Assembly (NCBI GenBank): GCA_947493165.1
Contig: CANLPY010000001.1
Span: 620,001-684,000 of the forward strand
Length of the DNA: 64,000 nucleotides
Direction: 5' to 3'
Source: an uncultured Erythrobacter sp.
Lineage (GTDB): Bacteria > Pseudomonadota > Alphaproteobacteria > Sphingomonadales > Sphingomonadaceae
Part shown: positions 28,385 through 38,068 of the stretch, piece after piece
How positions within the stretch are numbered: the stretch's first letter is position 1
Layout: each line of letters begins with the position of its first letter
Notes under the pieces: generated by a model
Databases searched by the model: none
Seen by the model: only the letters and a program-made list of their open reading frames with translations
What the model was told of the DNA's origin: nothing
Translations under genes and position numbers: made by a program

Positions 28385-30373
28385 ATGCGTTTTGTTTCAA
28401 TCATCGCGCTGGCTGCAATCGGCAGCTTTGGCTTGCCCACGGGTCTTGCAGCGCAAGAGCATGACCAGGAGCGCGTGCAGGCGAAACCGGTTGAGCGCCT
28501 TAGCCCTCTTCCGCTGGCCGAGTACGGAGAGCTGCCGGATGTTGAGGATGCGACGATGTCTCCATCCGGAAATCGCGTCGCCCTAATTGCTGAGGTAAAC
28601 GGCAAGCGATCAATCGTCGCAATCGAAGGGCAATCGAATATCATTGCAAATATGCCAGTCGGCGACTTGAAAATTCGCGGCATCGAATGGGTGGGCGAGA
28701 ACCGCTTGTTGTTGATAACAAGCCAAACCGAAGACCTTGGTCGCAACTTCACAACGGACAAGGCTGAGTTTTTCATCGGTCGCGTGCTCCCGATCGATCC
28801 CGGTGCCGAAGCCGGCATGATCTTCGCCAATAAGCGCAATCTTATGGGAGCCATTGCAGGCAATCATGGCATCCGAAAAATCGGGGACCGCTACTTTGGT
28901 TACTACGGCGCGATTCTCCTGAAAAAGGATTTTCGCGGCGACTATGCTTTCGACCATGGACGCCCGTTTCTTTATCGGGTCGATATGCAGGACTTTTCGG
29001 CCAAAAAGATCGCCACTGCAGCACGTCCTGGCCATGACAATGATTGGCTGATTGATGCAAATGGAGAGATTGCGGCAACATTCGACATCAATGACAACAA
29101 TGGCAATTGGACACTGCGCAACGCCGACAGCAAAGTGATAGCCAAAGGCAACAATCCGCTTTCCCGCATTGGCCTAATGGGCTTTAGTAATGATGGCCAG
29201 TCGATCTTACTGTCAGAGCGTAATGAAGATGGCGTGCGTTGGATGCAGGTGCCAACTGAAGGCGGCGATCTGACTGAATTCCTCCCAAACATCTCAGTCG
29301 AGCGTCTGTTCTTCGATGATCAGAGCGGCCAGCTAATGGGCTATAAAGAACGCGGCGGCAAAGAACGCATCATCTTTTCAGATAAAGTCAAAGAGGCTGC
29401 CCTTCGTAAGGTTCAACGCGCGTTCAACAGCTTTGACACTCGCCCAGTCGATTGGACCAGCGATATGTCGAAGGTGATCGTGCGCACAGCTGGCAACCGG
29501 GACAGTGGCACTTGGTTCAGCGTCGATGTCGCTAATCTGCGCGCGCACCCCCTCGCCTATGAACGTTTAAAGATCGAACAAAAATATGTCGGCCCGGTCT
29601 CAACCTTCAAATATGAGGCCAGCGATGGGATGAAAATGTCAGGCATACTCACATTGCCACCAGATCGCGAAGCGAAGAACTTGCCAGCTGTTGTACTCCC
29701 TCATGGTGGTCCGCATGCGCGTGATAAAGAGACATTTGATTGGTGGGCACAGGCCTATGCCTCACGCGGGTATGCCGTGTTCCAGCCTAATTTCCGCGGT
29801 TCAACCGGCGTTTCGGATGACTTTGTCTCAGCTGGCTATGGCGAGTGGGGCCGTAAAATGCAGACTGACAAGTCCGATGGACTCGCCGCGCTCGCCAAAG
29901 AGGGGATTGTCGATCCCAAGCGCGCCTGCATCGTCGGTGCGAGTTACGGCGGCTATGCTGCGCTGGCCGGCGTGACCTTACAGAAAGGCATCTATCGCTG
30001 CGCTGTCGCGGTCGCACCCGTTAGCGATATCAAAGATATGTACCAGCAGGATTATCAAGCATCTGGCAAAGAGCGCACAACGAAAGCTGCGTTACTTAAC
30101 CAGCTGGGTCCGCGGGACGGCTGGGATGCGGTGTCGCCATTGCGCGTTGCCGATCAAGCCGATGCGCCAATCATGCTCATCCACGGGCGCGATGATATCG
30201 TGGTGCCCTACAGTCACTCTTCCAAAATGGCGGATAAGTTGAAGGACGCGAAGAAACCACACGAAATGGTCAGCCTGGATGGCGAAGATCATTGGCTGTC
30301 ACGTTCTGAAACACGGCGAACCATGCTGGAGGCCGCGGTCGGCTTTGTCGAAAAGCACAATCCGGCTGATTAA
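28385..30373 (+). CDS. Secreted S9-family (prolyl oligopeptidase-like) serine peptidase
   Basis: The ATG at 28385 gives 662 residues with a signal peptide (MRFVSIIALAAIGSFG...GLAAQ); the frame extends to 28322. An N-terminal beta-propeller-like region is followed by the alpha/beta hydrolase domain: GPHARDKETFDWWAQAYASRGY, nucleophile Ser in GASYGGYAAL, Asp in HGRDDIVVPYSHS and His in GEDHWLSR. Family members cut short peptides at the N-terminus or after proline in the periplasm. It sits between smpB and dapA on the opposite strand. The stop is five bases from the dapA stop, so the two genes are convergent. Confidence 0.88.
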   Translation: MRFVSIIALAAIGSFGLPTGLAAQEHDQERVQAKPVERLSPLPLAEYGELPDVEDATMSPSGNRVALIAEVNGKRSIVAIEGQSNIIANMPVGDLKIRGIEWVGENRLLLITSQTEDLGRNFTTDKAEFFIGRVLPIDPGAEAGMIFANKRNLMGAIAGNHGIRKIGDRYFGYYGAILLKKDFRGDYAFDHGRPFLYRVDMQDFSAKKIATAARPGHDNDWLIDANGEIAATFDINDNNGNWTLRNADSKVIAKGNNPLSRIGLMGFSNDGQSILLSERNEDGVRWMQVPTEGGDLTEFLPNISVERLFFDDQSGQLMGYKERGGKERIIFSDKVKEAALRKVQRAFNSFDTRPVDWTSDMSKVIVRTAGNRDSGTWFSVDVANLRAHPLAYERLKIEQKYVGPVSTFKYEASDGMKMSGILTLPPDREAKNLPAVVLPHGGPHARDKETFDWWAQAYASRGYAVFQPNFRGSTGVSDDFVSAGYGEWGRKMQTDKSDGLAALAKEGIVDPKRACIVGASYGGYAALAGVTLQKGIYRCAVAVAPVSDIKDMYQQDYQASGKERTTKAALLNQLGPRDGWDAVSPLRVADQADAPIMLIHGRDDIVVPYSHSSKMADKLKDAKKPHEMVSLDGEDHWLSRSETRRTMLEAAVGFVEKHNPAD

Positions 30374-30378
30374 ATCGC

Positions 30379-31260
30379 TTAAACCAGCCCCGCGTGCTCC
30401 AACGCATCATCCACGGCTTTGCGCGAAGCTTCGCTTGCTTCAACAATCGGCAGCCGAACCTCTGGCGTGGTCCAATTCTGTACACGGCTAAGCGCATATT
30501 TCACGGGTGCGGGGCTGGCATCAGAGAACATCGCGTAATGCAGGGGGAACAGCCGATCGTTTAATTCCCGTGCCTTCTTCAATTCATTAGCGGCGATGGC
30601 TGCGTGAAATTCTGCACAAAGAGCCGGCGCAACATTGGCGGTAACGGAGATTGCGCCGCGTCCACCCGCAGCTGAATGCGGAAGCCACAATTCATCATTG
30701 CCGGAAAGCTGGCAAAAATCACGGCCAATGCCCATGCGGTGGTCGGCCACACGTGACAGGTCGCCGCTCGCATCCTTGATCGCGATGATCTTTTCCGGGA
30801 AGGCGCGAACCAAGGCCACAACTGTCTCATCCTCAATATCCGTCACGGTGCGGCTCGGCACATTATAGAGCACAATCGGCAGGTCGCAGTTTTCCGCAAG
30901 ATAGCTGAAATGCGCGATTAAGCCCGCTTGACTAGGCCGGTTGTAATAAGGGGCGACGCACAGCCCCGCTGCTGCGCCAGCTTTCTTGGCAAAGTTCATA
31001 TGCAGGGCCGCATTTTTCGTATCGTTGGACCCGCACCCGGCAATCACCGGCACGCGGCCAGCGGCTTGCTCGATGCACACTTCGATCACGCGGTGGTGCT
31101 CCGCATTGGACAGAGTGGAAGCTTCTCCCGTCGTCCCGCATGGAACAAGCGCAGAGCTGCCCTGCTCGATCTGCCAATCAACAAGTGTGCGAAATGCCGC
31201 CTCGTCAAACGCTCCATCGCGAAAAGGAGTCACCAGAGCGGGGATTGAGCCGCTGAACAT
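30379..31260 (-). CDS. dapA: 4-hydroxy-tetrahydrodipicolinate synthase DapA
   Basis: The 293-residue protein has GTTGE (42-46), the catalytic Tyr132 in YNVPSRT and the Schiff-base Lys162 in AIKDASG, with PYYNRPSQ typical of DapA. It condenses pyruvate with aspartate semialdehyde in the lysine and meso-diaminopimelate pathway, so it feeds peptidoglycan synthesis. GAGGAA precedes the ATG at 31258-31260. It is divergent from the Slt transglycosylase. Confidence 0.95.
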   Translation of the reverse strand: MFSGSIPALVTPFRDGAFDEAAFRTLVDWQIEQGSSALVPCGTTGEASTLSNAEHHRVIEVCIEQAAGRVPVIAGCGSNDTKNAALHMNFAKKAGAAAGLCVAPYYNRPSQAGLIAHFSYLAENCDLPIVLYNVPSRTVTDIEDETVVALVRAFPEKIIAIKDASGDLSRVADHRMGIGRDFCQLSGNDELWLPHSAAGGRGAISVTANVAPALCAEFHAAIAANELKKARELNDRLFPLHYAMFSDASPAPVKYALSRVQNWTTPEVRLPIVEASEASRKAVDDALEHAGLV

Positions 31261-31361
31261 TGTTGTATTCCTCTAAATTGACTCATAGCGCTGTTACTCG
31301 GCGCAAATTAGTTGAAGTGCCGTGGCACTGTTCAGCGCCTGATAAGGAGCCGATTGGCATA

Positions 31362-33305
31362 ATGTCCAGCATGCATACACGTTCTTTTGGCAAACCTCTT
31401 GCCCTCGCCGCCGTTCTTTTCACCACAACCGCCGCCATGACGGGGCCTTGCTATGCGCAAAGTTCACCTGGCGTAAACAGCATGGTTGCGCAGCAGCCGC
31501 GCGCCATTGGGCAGGCGATTTCACGCTGGGAAGTGCTGCAGAAATCACAGCTATCTAGCTTTGCCGACTATGCTGGTTTCGCGATGGCTTTTCCCGATTT
31601 TCCCCGCATGGCGACAATCCGTGTGCGCGCGGAAAATGCGCTCGATAATGAAGCGCCTGCGTCGGCTGACCTGATCCGATATTTTGATATGCACCCACCG
31701 CTGACGAATGCCGGCCGAGCGCGCTATGCCCTCGCTTTGGCCGGTGCGCAGCGCGCAGAAGCGTTTGATGTGGCGCGTCAGGCTTGGCGTGGCGGCGAGA
31801 TGAGCGGCCCATCAGAGGCGTATATTACCGGACTGTTTGGATCTCGCCTTACCGCTGATGATCACAATGCGCGCATGGACGCTTTATTGTGGCAGGGCGA
31901 AAGCGAAGCCGCGACGCGGCAATTGTCGAATGTTTCACCGGCTGAACGCGCTATGGCGATGGCACGGCTTGGCATCTTGCGCGGACAATTTGGCAATGCC
32001 CCATCAGGCGCGCTGAGCGATCCGGGCTATGTCTATAATTACGTGAAGCAATTGCGATCTGGGCGGCAGATTGCGCGCGCCGCCAATGTGCTGACCTCCC
32101 GCCCTAACTTTACCCGCGAAACTTACAAGCCAGAGGATCTGGTGTTCCAGATGCTGGCCGTTGCAAAGGGAACTGGCGCACGCCAAGCGGTTCAGATTGC
32201 AGCCTCTGCCGATGATCTATTCCCGCAAGGGTACGATGTGTCAAAAGGCTCATTCGCACTGCGTGATCGCTACACCGATCTGATGTGGCTGGGCGGAACC
32301 AAGGCGCTATGGAGCCTTGGTGACGGGGCAAGCGCCGCGCCGCTGTTTTATCGTTATGGCGCTGGCGCTGGAACGCCTTTGATCCGTGCTAAAGGATTTT
32401 ATTGGGCGGGCCGAGCCGCGCGTCAGGCTGGCCTGCGAGATGACGCCAACCGTTATTTTGCAATGGCCGCAGAATTCCCGGCCTATTATTATGGTCAGCT
32501 TTCGATCGAAGCACTTGGCAGAGAGATGCCGCAATTTAATGCGCAGCCGCAGGTGGCCGTAACGGACGCTCAGCGGTCAGCCTTTAACAGCCGCCCAATT
32601 GTGCGTGCGATCCGATCAATCGCGACCAACCGCGTAAGATGGCAAACCGAGCGCCGCTTCTTTGAAGCGCTTGCTGATAGCGCTGATACACCAGAGGAGA
32701 TGAGCCTTGTCGCTGATCTCGCAGCGCAAACCGGGCTCGATGAAATGGCGGTTGTTGCTGGCATGACCGCTGGCGAACACGGCCTGAAAGGGTTTGAGCA
32801 ATTGGGTCACCCAACAGTGAGCCCGCCATCAGGATCAAACTGGACAATGGTTCATGCGATTTCGCGGCAGGAAAGCGAATTTGATCGCTTCCGCGTTAGC
32901 CATGCTGGTGCGCGCGGTGTGATGCAGTTGATGCCGGGCACAGCACGCGAACAAGCTGGTAAGCTAGGCCTGAATTACATGTCAGCTAGCCTGATCAGTT
33001 CGCCCAATTACAACATGCGTTTGGGCGATGCCTATTTCGCGCGAATGATGGATTATTATGGCGGAGCTTATCCGCTTGCCATCGGCGCTTATAACGCTGG
33101 ACCGGGACGCGTGAACCAATGGCTGCGCCTAAACGGTGACCCTCGGCGGGGCGAGATTGACTGGGTAACATGGGTAGAACGGATTCCGGCCAATTTTGAG
33201 ACGCGATATTACATTATGCGCGTGCTCGGAAACGCGGTGACCTATGGCCACCTATACCCAGATCAAGCGCGCGGCGCACGGCCGATCAATTACTACCTGC
33301 GCTAA
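31362..33305 (+). CDS. Soluble lytic murein transglycosylase (Slt-like)
   Basis: The ATG at 31362 follows AAGGAG and gives 647 residues with a signal peptide (cut near CYAQSSPG). A long alpha-helical region with Slt70-like superhelical repeats leads to the catalytic GH23 domain: catalytic Glu in ISRQESEFDRF, then SHAGARGVMQLMPGTAREQ, and IGAYNAGPGRVNQWL. It cuts peptidoglycan between MurNAc and GlcNAc to make 1,6-anhydro products, which AmpG-type permeases recycle. It is divergent from dapA, with about 100 bases between the starts. A small exported protein gene follows seven bases after the stop. Confidence 0.9.
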   Translation: MSSMHTRSFGKPLALAAVLFTTTAAMTGPCYAQSSPGVNSMVAQQPRAIGQAISRWEVLQKSQLSSFADYAGFAMAFPDFPRMATIRVRAENALDNEAPASADLIRYFDMHPPLTNAGRARYALALAGAQRAEAFDVARQAWRGGEMSGPSEAYITGLFGSRLTADDHNARMDALLWQGESEAATRQLSNVSPAERAMAMARLGILRGQFGNAPSGALSDPGYVYNYVKQLRSGRQIARAANVLTSRPNFTRETYKPEDLVFQMLAVAKGTGARQAVQIAASADDLFPQGYDVSKGSFALRDRYTDLMWLGGTKALWSLGDGASAAPLFYRYGAGAGTPLIRAKGFYWAGRAARQAGLRDDANRYFAMAAEFPAYYYGQLSIEALGREMPQFNAQPQVAVTDAQRSAFNSRPIVRAIRSIATNRVRWQTERRFFEALADSADTPEEMSLVADLAAQTGLDEMAVVAGMTAGEHGLKGFEQLGHPTVSPPSGSNWTMVHAISRQESEFDRFRVSHAGARGVMQLMPGTAREQAGKLGLNYMSASLISSPNYNMRLGDAYFARMMDYYGGAYPLAIGAYNAGPGRVNQWLRLNGDPRRGEIDWVTWVERIPANFETRYYIMRVLGNAVTYGHLYPDQARGARPINYYLR

Positions 33306-33312
33306 TGACGTG

Positions 33313-33834
33313 ATGCGGGGTATGGACAGCACAGCAATGATTGGTCGACTGGGCATTGGTATGCTCGCGGGCCTGCTGCTCATACCCGCAACAGTCAGCG
33401 CCAAAGACAACCTTGGCGTCTATTCCAGCTGGGCAGCGTTTCGCGATGCGGGAACGCCGCGATGCTATGCCATTGCCAAGCCATCAAGCGCCACAACGCG
33501 CCGCGATTTCGCGCCTTATGCGACGGTCGCCACGTGGCCAAAGCGCAGTGTGCGCAATCAATTACACATCCGGTTATCTCGTAAGACAGCCAAGAACGCT
33601 ACGATCCGGCTAACCATTGGCGGGAAGAGTTTCACGTTAACAGGCGGCGGCGGTGACGCTTGGGCCGCAAATGCAAGCATGGATGCAGCCATTGTTGCAG
33701 CAATGCGATCTGAGACACGAATGAGTGTGAGAGCGCGCGATGCATCGGGCCGTGCTTTCACGGATCGCTATCAGCTTGCTGGCGCGGCCACCGCAATGGA
33801 CGCTGCCATCGTCAGCTGCGCCGAATTGGGCTGA
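33313..33834 (+). CDS. Small exported protein, weakly IalB-like
   Basis: From the ATG at 33313 the product has 173 residues; a Met three codons later could also serve. A signal peptide (MIGRLGIGMLAGLLLIPATVSA) is followed by YSSWAAFRDAGTPRCYAIAKPSS, two cysteines in all, a glycine-rich GGKSFTLTGGGGDAW and repeated MDAAIVAAM/MDAAIVSC near the end. The W...C opening is like invasion-associated locus B proteins, but similarity is slight. It lies seven bases after slt and is probably co-transcribed with it. Confidence 0.65.
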   Translation: MRGMDSTAMIGRLGIGMLAGLLLIPATVSAKDNLGVYSSWAAFRDAGTPRCYAIAKPSSATTRRDFAPYATVATWPKRSVRNQLHIRLSRKTAKNATIRLTIGGKSFTLTGGGGDAWAANASMDAAIVAAMRSETRMSVRARDASGRAFTDRYQLAGAATAMDAAIVSCAELG

Positions 33835-33891
33835 GGCGAGCACACACGGGCTGGCAAAGCGAGCCAACCGCGCTTATATGCGCGGCCAATC

Positions 33892-35166
33892 ATGGCCAAT
33901 ACGACCCTCATGCCTATTGCCGGACATTCCGATCCGGTCACCACCCCGCGCGACATCACGCCGCGAGAAGACGGGCGTGTGGATTTGATGGGCCTGCCCC
34001 GCCCCCGTATCCGCGAACTATTTGAAGCTGCTGGGCTTGATACCCGTCAGGCAAAACTGCGTTCCAAGCAGGTTTATCACTGGCTTTATCACCGCGGCGT
34101 GACCGATTTTTCAGCGATGACTGACATCGCCAAAACGATGCGCCCGTGGCTGGCCGAACGCTTTGTTGTGGGTCGTCCGAAAATAGTTGAAGCTCAGCAT
34201 TCAACCGATGGGACGCGCAAGTGGTTGCTGCAAACCGATGACGGTCACGATTATGAGATGGTGTTTATTCCCGACGCTGATCGTGGGACCTTATGCATAT
34301 CCAGCCAAGTTGGCTGCACATTAAATTGCACCTTTTGTCACACCGGCACGATGCGTCTGGTGCGCAATCTGACACCGGGTGAAATCGTTGGTCAGGTGAT
34401 GCTCGCGCGCGATGCTTTGGGTGAATGGCCCAAGGGCCGAATGGATGGCTTTGGTGATGATGGCGGCGGCGATGAAAGCGGTGATGATCAAGAAGGGCAC
34501 TACACCGCCGATGGCCGCTTGCTCACCAATATCGTGCTGATGGGTATGGGCGAACCACTCTATAATTTTGATAATGTCCGCGATGCGATGACATTGGTGA
34601 TGGATAGCGCAGGCCTAGCTCTGTCGAAGCGCCGCATCACCCTATCAACCAGCGGTGTTATCCCGATGATGGAGCGCTGCGGCGCGGAGATTGGTGTCAA
34701 TCTTGCGGTGTCCTTGCATGCTGTAAACAAAGGCGTGCGCGACGAAATCGTACCGCTTAATAAGAAGTACGGCCTCGAAGAGTTGTTGCAAGCCTGCGCC
34801 GATTATCCAGGCGCAACCAATGCGCGGCGCATCACTTTTGAATATGTTATGCTGAAGGACAAAAATGACAGCGATGAAGATGCGCATGAGCTTGTCCGTT
34901 TGCTCAAGAAATTCAACTTGCCGGCCAAGGTCAATCTGATCCCGTTCAATCCTTGGCCTGGTGCGAATTACGAATGCTCTGACCCAGACAGGATCAGGAG
35001 CTTTTCCAACATCGTGTTTGAAGCCGGGATCAGCGCGCCAGTGCGCACCCCGCGCGGGCGGGACATTGATGCCGCTTGCGGGCAGCTGAAAACAGCCGCT
35101 GAGAAAAAGAGCCGCGCCCAGCGCGACCGGGAAGCGGCAGAGGCCGCTGCGGCTGCGGACGAGTGA
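33892..35166 (+). CDS. rlmN: 23S rRNA (adenine2503-C2)-methyltransferase RlmN
   Basis: The 424-residue radical-SAM enzyme has [11 protein letters not shown] (CxxxCxxC cluster ligands), [29 protein letters not shown] and the resolving cysteine near the end in [10 protein letters not shown]. It methylates C2 of A2503 in 23S rRNA (and A37 in some tRNAs) by a Cys-methyl intermediate. An unusual insert at about residues 183-206 is Gly/Asp/Glu-rich ([17 protein letters not shown]) just before the MGMGEP motif. The C-terminus is Ala/Glu-rich. The stop overlaps the next methyltransferase start as GTGA. Confidence 0.95.
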   Translation: MANTTLMPIAGHSDPVTTPRDITPREDGRVDLMGLPRPRIRELFEAAGLDTRQAKLRSKQVYHWLYHRGVTDFSAMTDIAKTMRPWLAERFVVGRPKIVEAQHSTDGTRKWLLQTDDGHDYEMVFIPDADRGTLCISSQVGCTLNCTFCHTGTMRLVRNLTPGEIVGQVMLARDALGEWPKGRMDGFGDDGGGDESGDDQEGHYTADGRLLTNIVLMGMGEPLYNFDNVRDAMTLVMDSAGLALSKRRITLSTSGVIPMMERCGAEIGVNLAVSLHAVNKGVRDEIVPLNKKYGLEELLQACADYPGATNARRITFEYVMLKDKNDSDEDAHELVRLLKKFNLPAKVNLIPFNPWPGANYECSDPDRIRSFSNIVFEAGISAPVRTPRGRDIDAACGQLKTAAEKKSRAQRDREAAEAAAAADE

Positions 35167-35786
35167 GCAGCGATCCAAACTCGAAATACGACGCGGCGAC
35201 AATCCAATATTACGAAGCGGCCGCACCATATTACACCGAAAGCACCGCAGATGATCGTCACCAGCATCTTGACCCATTTCTTGATCGGCTGACGCCCGGC
35301 GCACGTGTGTTGGAATTGGGATGTGGATGCGGCGCAGACGCAGCGCATATTGTGCAGCGCAGGTTTGCACTTGATGCAACCGACGGAACGCAGGCCATGG
35401 TCCGCAAGGCCAAGGAACGCTTTGGTATAAAAGCGCGGATGATGCGCTTCGATCAGTTGGACGCCGTTTCCCAATATGACGGTGTGTGGGCCCATGCCGC
35501 CTTGCTCCACGCCCCTCGAAACGCACTCCCCGACATTTTGATGCGCATTCACGGGGCACTGAAACAGGGCGGCTGGCATTTTGCCAATTACAAGTTGGGC
35601 GATGCCCAGCATCCGGATGAGGGCCGCGATCCTCTAGGGCGGTGGACCAGCCTGCCCAGCACAGATTGGTTGGTTAAGGCGTATCAGAACGCCGGTTTCG
35701 CTATCGACCAGGCAGAGCAATATACCGGCAATGGCAGTGACGGCGTTGGCCGCGAATGGCTCGCGCTGACGGTGAGGAAAGCATGA
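35163..35786 (+). CDS. Class I SAM-dependent methyltransferase
   Basis: The 207-residue protein has motif [16 protein letters not shown] and follows the usual methyltransferase order ([13 protein letters not shown], then [26 protein letters not shown]). It resembles small-molecule methyltransferases of the UbiE/COQ5-like fold, but no substrate can be read. The GTG start overlaps the rlmN stop and the stop overlaps the MOSC gene start as ATGA, so rlmN, this gene and the MOSC gene are translationally coupled. Confidence 0.82.
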   Translation: MSSDPNSKYDAATIQYYEAAAPYYTESTADDRHQHLDPFLDRLTPGARVLELGCGCGADAAHIVQRRFALDATDGTQAMVRKAKERFGIKARMMRFDQLDAVSQYDGVWAHAALLHAPRNALPDILMRIHGALKQGGWHFANYKLGDAQHPDEGRDPLGRWTSLPSTDWLVKAYQNAGFAIDQAEQYTGNGSDGVGREWLALTVRKA

Positions 35787-36421
35787 AACGTGAAGTCACC
35801 GCCATATGTGTCGGCAGCGCGCGTCCGTTTCGCGATGACGAAGCCAGCGCAATAGCAAAGCAACCAGCCCCTGGACTGCTTCAGATCGATACGGACGGTT
35901 TTGTCCTTGATGAGCAAGCCGACCGCAAAGTTCATGGTGGGCCGGAAATGGCAGTGCATCTTTACCCGCAAGACCACCACGCTTTCTGGCGCGAGCTATT
36001 GGGCGCTCACGGGCTGCTAAGCCAGCCCGGCGCGTTCGGTTCAAACCTTGCAGTGAGCGACCTCAGCGAGCGCGACGTCCATATTGGCGACCGTTTTCGG
36101 CTTGGCACTGCAACGCTTGAAATCAGTCAGCCGCGCCAACCCTGTTGGAAGATTGAGCACCGCTTTGGCAAAAAGGGCATGGTCGCAGCGATCATCAAAT
36201 CTGGCCGCTGCGGCTGGTATTTCCGTGTGATCGAGAATGGAGAAGCGCAGGCAGGTGACGATCTGAAACGCGTTGCCACTGGGGATAAGGACTGGAGCGT
36301 AGAGCGCGCGTTCCTAGCGATCTTCAGCGGCAATGGGACGGGCGAAGAGCTGCGCGAGCTTTCGCAAATGGAAAGCCTTGCTCCAAAACTGCGCGCCAAG
36401 GCGGCAGCGAAAATCACTTAG
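35783..36421 (+). CDS. MOSC domain protein, YiiM-like
   Basis: The 212-residue protein has a MOSC fold: DGFVLDEQADRKVHGGPEMAVHLY, PGAFGSNLAV, IGDRFRLGTATLEISQPRQPC (with the conserved Cys) and GRCGWYFRVIENG. YiiM-type proteins bind molybdenum cofactor and reduce N-hydroxylated bases. The ATG at 35783 overlaps the upstream stop (ATGA); an ATG nine codons earlier is unlikely. Its end overlaps the end of the convergent PhzF-like gene by four bases. Confidence 0.85.
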   Translation: MKREVTAICVGSARPFRDDEASAIAKQPAPGLLQIDTDGFVLDEQADRKVHGGPEMAVHLYPQDHHAFWRELLGAHGLLSQPGAFGSNLAVSDLSERDVHIGDRFRLGTATLEISQPRQPCWKIEHRFGKKGMVAAIIKSGRCGWYFRVIENGEAQAGDDLKRVATGDKDWSVERAFLAIFSGNGTGEELRELSQMESLAPKLRAKAAAKIT

Positions 36422-37263
36422 ATAGCTTGTAACACGCCGCCCTTGGACACGAACCGGCAGCCGCCGCCAATCCAAATATCGCCGCTGTCATCCTGCTCGC
36501 ACAGGACGAGGCCGTTTGCCCCAACCTTTTGCCCCTGCCCAGCTCGATAAGAACCTTGAGCCAAACCCTCCCCGAACAAATGCATTGCGACGCCTGCGTT
36601 AAAGCTGCCCGTGACGGGATCTTCGACAAAGCGCTCAAAAGTATCCGCAAAGAATGCACGCAATTCCCAATCGCGTGTCCCCCCATCATGCGGGCCCGCA
36701 AGGCCGATGTCGGTTCCAAGCGGTGCCTTTGCTGCCGGTTGAGCGTTCAAAACACCTTCCGCAGAGCGCAGCCGAAGCAATTGCCATTTTGGCCCGTTCG
36801 CCACATGCACAGCTTCCATCAGGGCGTCTTCATCAATCCCGGTCAGCTCAATTGCGGTGGCGCGCTCCGCATCGGTTAGCGGTTCGTGCTTCAGCAGTTG
36901 CGGTGACTTGAACGCCAATTGCTCATCACCAAAGCGCACATCAACAAGGCCAATGCCGCATTCCTGCACTGCGCGCCCCGCCGCCTTCGACTGCCCACCT
37001 GCGGCGAGCCACGCGAAGCAAGTGCCCAATGTTGGGTGCCCAGCAAACGGCAATTCACCGCCCGGATAGAAAATGCGCACGCGGTAATCGGCCGCCGGAT
37101 CAGTTGGCGGCAGCAGAAAGGTCGTCTCTGAAAAACCAAGCCATTGAGTGAGCGCCAGCATTTCATCCGCACCCATATCGTCCGCACCATGCACCACCGC
37201 CAATGGGTTGCCGGTGAGTGGGCCATCGCAAAACACATCCACTAGATCGCACGTAACAGACAA
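36418..37263 (-). CDS. PhzF-family isomerase/epimerase
   Basis: The 281-residue protein begins MSVTCDLVDVFCDGPLTGNPLAVV, a PhzF family start, with the catalytic-Glu region FSETTFLLPP, YRVRIFYPGGELPFAGHPTLGTCFAW and DPVTGSFNAGVAMHL. PhzF itself isomerises a phenazine intermediate; most genomic relatives have unknown substrates and no phenazine genes, as here. Residue order suggests the diaminopimelate-epimerase-like double hot-dog fold. It ends four bases inside the MOSC gene's stop, a convergent overlap. Confidence 0.85.
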   Translation of the reverse strand: MSVTCDLVDVFCDGPLTGNPLAVVHGADDMGADEMLALTQWLGFSETTFLLPPTDPAADYRVRIFYPGGELPFAGHPTLGTCFAWLAAGGQSKAAGRAVQECGIGLVDVRFGDEQLAFKSPQLLKHEPLTDAERATAIELTGIDEDALMEAVHVANGPKWQLLRLRSAEGVLNAQPAAKAPLGTDIGLAGPHDGGTRDWELRAFFADTFERFVEDPVTGSFNAGVAMHLFGEGLAQGSYRAGQGQKVGANGLVLCEQDDSGDIWIGGGCRFVSKGGVLQAI

Positions 37264-37409
37264 TTCGAATCCCCTTGTATCCGTTCACCTGATTAAGCCC
37301 AATTAGGGCGCAGCGCGAGACCGCATGACGTCCTAATTGCGACCACTCCTTGCCGCGCAAACTCAACTCATCCCTTAATCTAAACGGCCCATCTCCTGAA
37401 CAGAATTCC

Positions 37410-37422
37410 GAACAAGTTGTTC
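37410..37422. promoter_or_regulatory. GAACAA-G-TTGTTC palindrome, possible operator
   Basis: A perfect 6-base inverted repeat with one central base lies about 77 bases before the glycine-zipper protein gene. It resembles a dimeric-repressor site. A GAAC eight bases further up gives a GAAC-N8-GAAC, one base longer than the LexA operator. Confidence 0.35.
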
Positions 37423-37498
37423 ATCTTGGGTATTTCCTTTGTGAACGAGAAGCGTTCTTGCCCCCGAAGCAGGGACCTAGAAACAAGAGGGAACCGCC

Positions 37499-37996
37499 AT
37501 GAAAATTCTAACGACTTTCGCTGCAGCTGGCACACTCGCAATCGCTGCTACACCTGCACACGCTGCTGAAATTGCAGAAAGTATCGCACCCGCTTTCGAC
37601 ACGCCAAGCGTCATGATGTTGCCGCTCGATGAACTCGCACCGGCCATGCAGCACCACTATGATGACGATGACTGGGACGATCGCCGGTACAACCGGGGCC
37701 GCGGACATGGCCGTTACAAAGATAAGCGCGGGCGGGGGCGTTATGATGATCGGGGCCGTTATTATGAACCCCGTCAGGTTCGACGCGGTGACCGCGTATG
37801 GCGCGGACGCGATGGGCGCTATTATTGTAAGCGTGACAATGGCACAACCGGACTGATCATCGGCGCTGGTGTAGGCGCGCTGCTTGGCCGCGAAGTTGAT
37901 CGCCGGGGTGACCGGACGCTCGGCACAGTATTGGGCGCGGTTGCAGGCGGATTGCTTGGCCGTGAGATTGATCGCGGTGACCTAAAATGTCGCTAA
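37499..37996 (+). CDS. Glycine-zipper 2TM exported protein
   Basis: The 165-residue protein has a signal peptide (cut near PAHAAEIAE), a long Tyr/Arg/Asp/Gly-rich middle (DDDDWDDRRYNRGRGHG, KDKRGRGRYDDRGRYY), a WRGRDGRYYCKRDNGTTG segment and then the glycine-zipper repeats GLIIGAGVGALLGREVD and TVLGAVAGGLLGREID. The zipper is expected to insert in a membrane, as in the SlyB/17-kDa antigen family, but no lipobox Cys is seen. The role is probably envelope structure or stress. AGAGGG precedes the ATG, and a 12-pair terminator follows. Confidence 0.85.
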   Translation: MKILTTFAAAGTLAIAATPAHAAEIAESIAPAFDTPSVMMLPLDELAPAMQHHYDDDDWDDRRYNRGRGHGRYKDKRGRGRYDDRGRYYEPRQVRRGDRVWRGRDGRYYCKRDNGTTGLIIGAGVGALLGREVDRRGDRTLGTVLGAVAGGLLGREIDRGDLKCR

Positions 37997-38029
37997 GATA
38001 AGAGGCGCTCCACTCCCAATTTCGCCTCT

Positions 38030-38068
38030 AGGCGCTGCCGGCAATTTGGAGCCCGGCAGCGCCTTTTT
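38030..38068 (+). terminator. Strong intrinsic terminator after the glycine-zipper gene
   Basis: AGGCGCTGCCGG (38030-38041) and CCGGCAGCGCCT (38053-38064) form a perfect 12-pair stem with an 11-base loop and TTTTT. A second hairpin, AGAGGCG/CGCCTCT, lies just upstream at 38001-38029; the AGGCGCT core occurs in both, so alternative pairing is possible. Confidence 0.88.

Noticed and set aside
34645..35559. Long minus-strand frame opposite rlmN and the methyltransferase
   Set aside because: It overlaps two well-supported genes and has a shadow-like composition.
37397..37413. Fourth SOS box
   Set aside because: Spacing is GAAC-N8-GAAC, one base too long for the operator.
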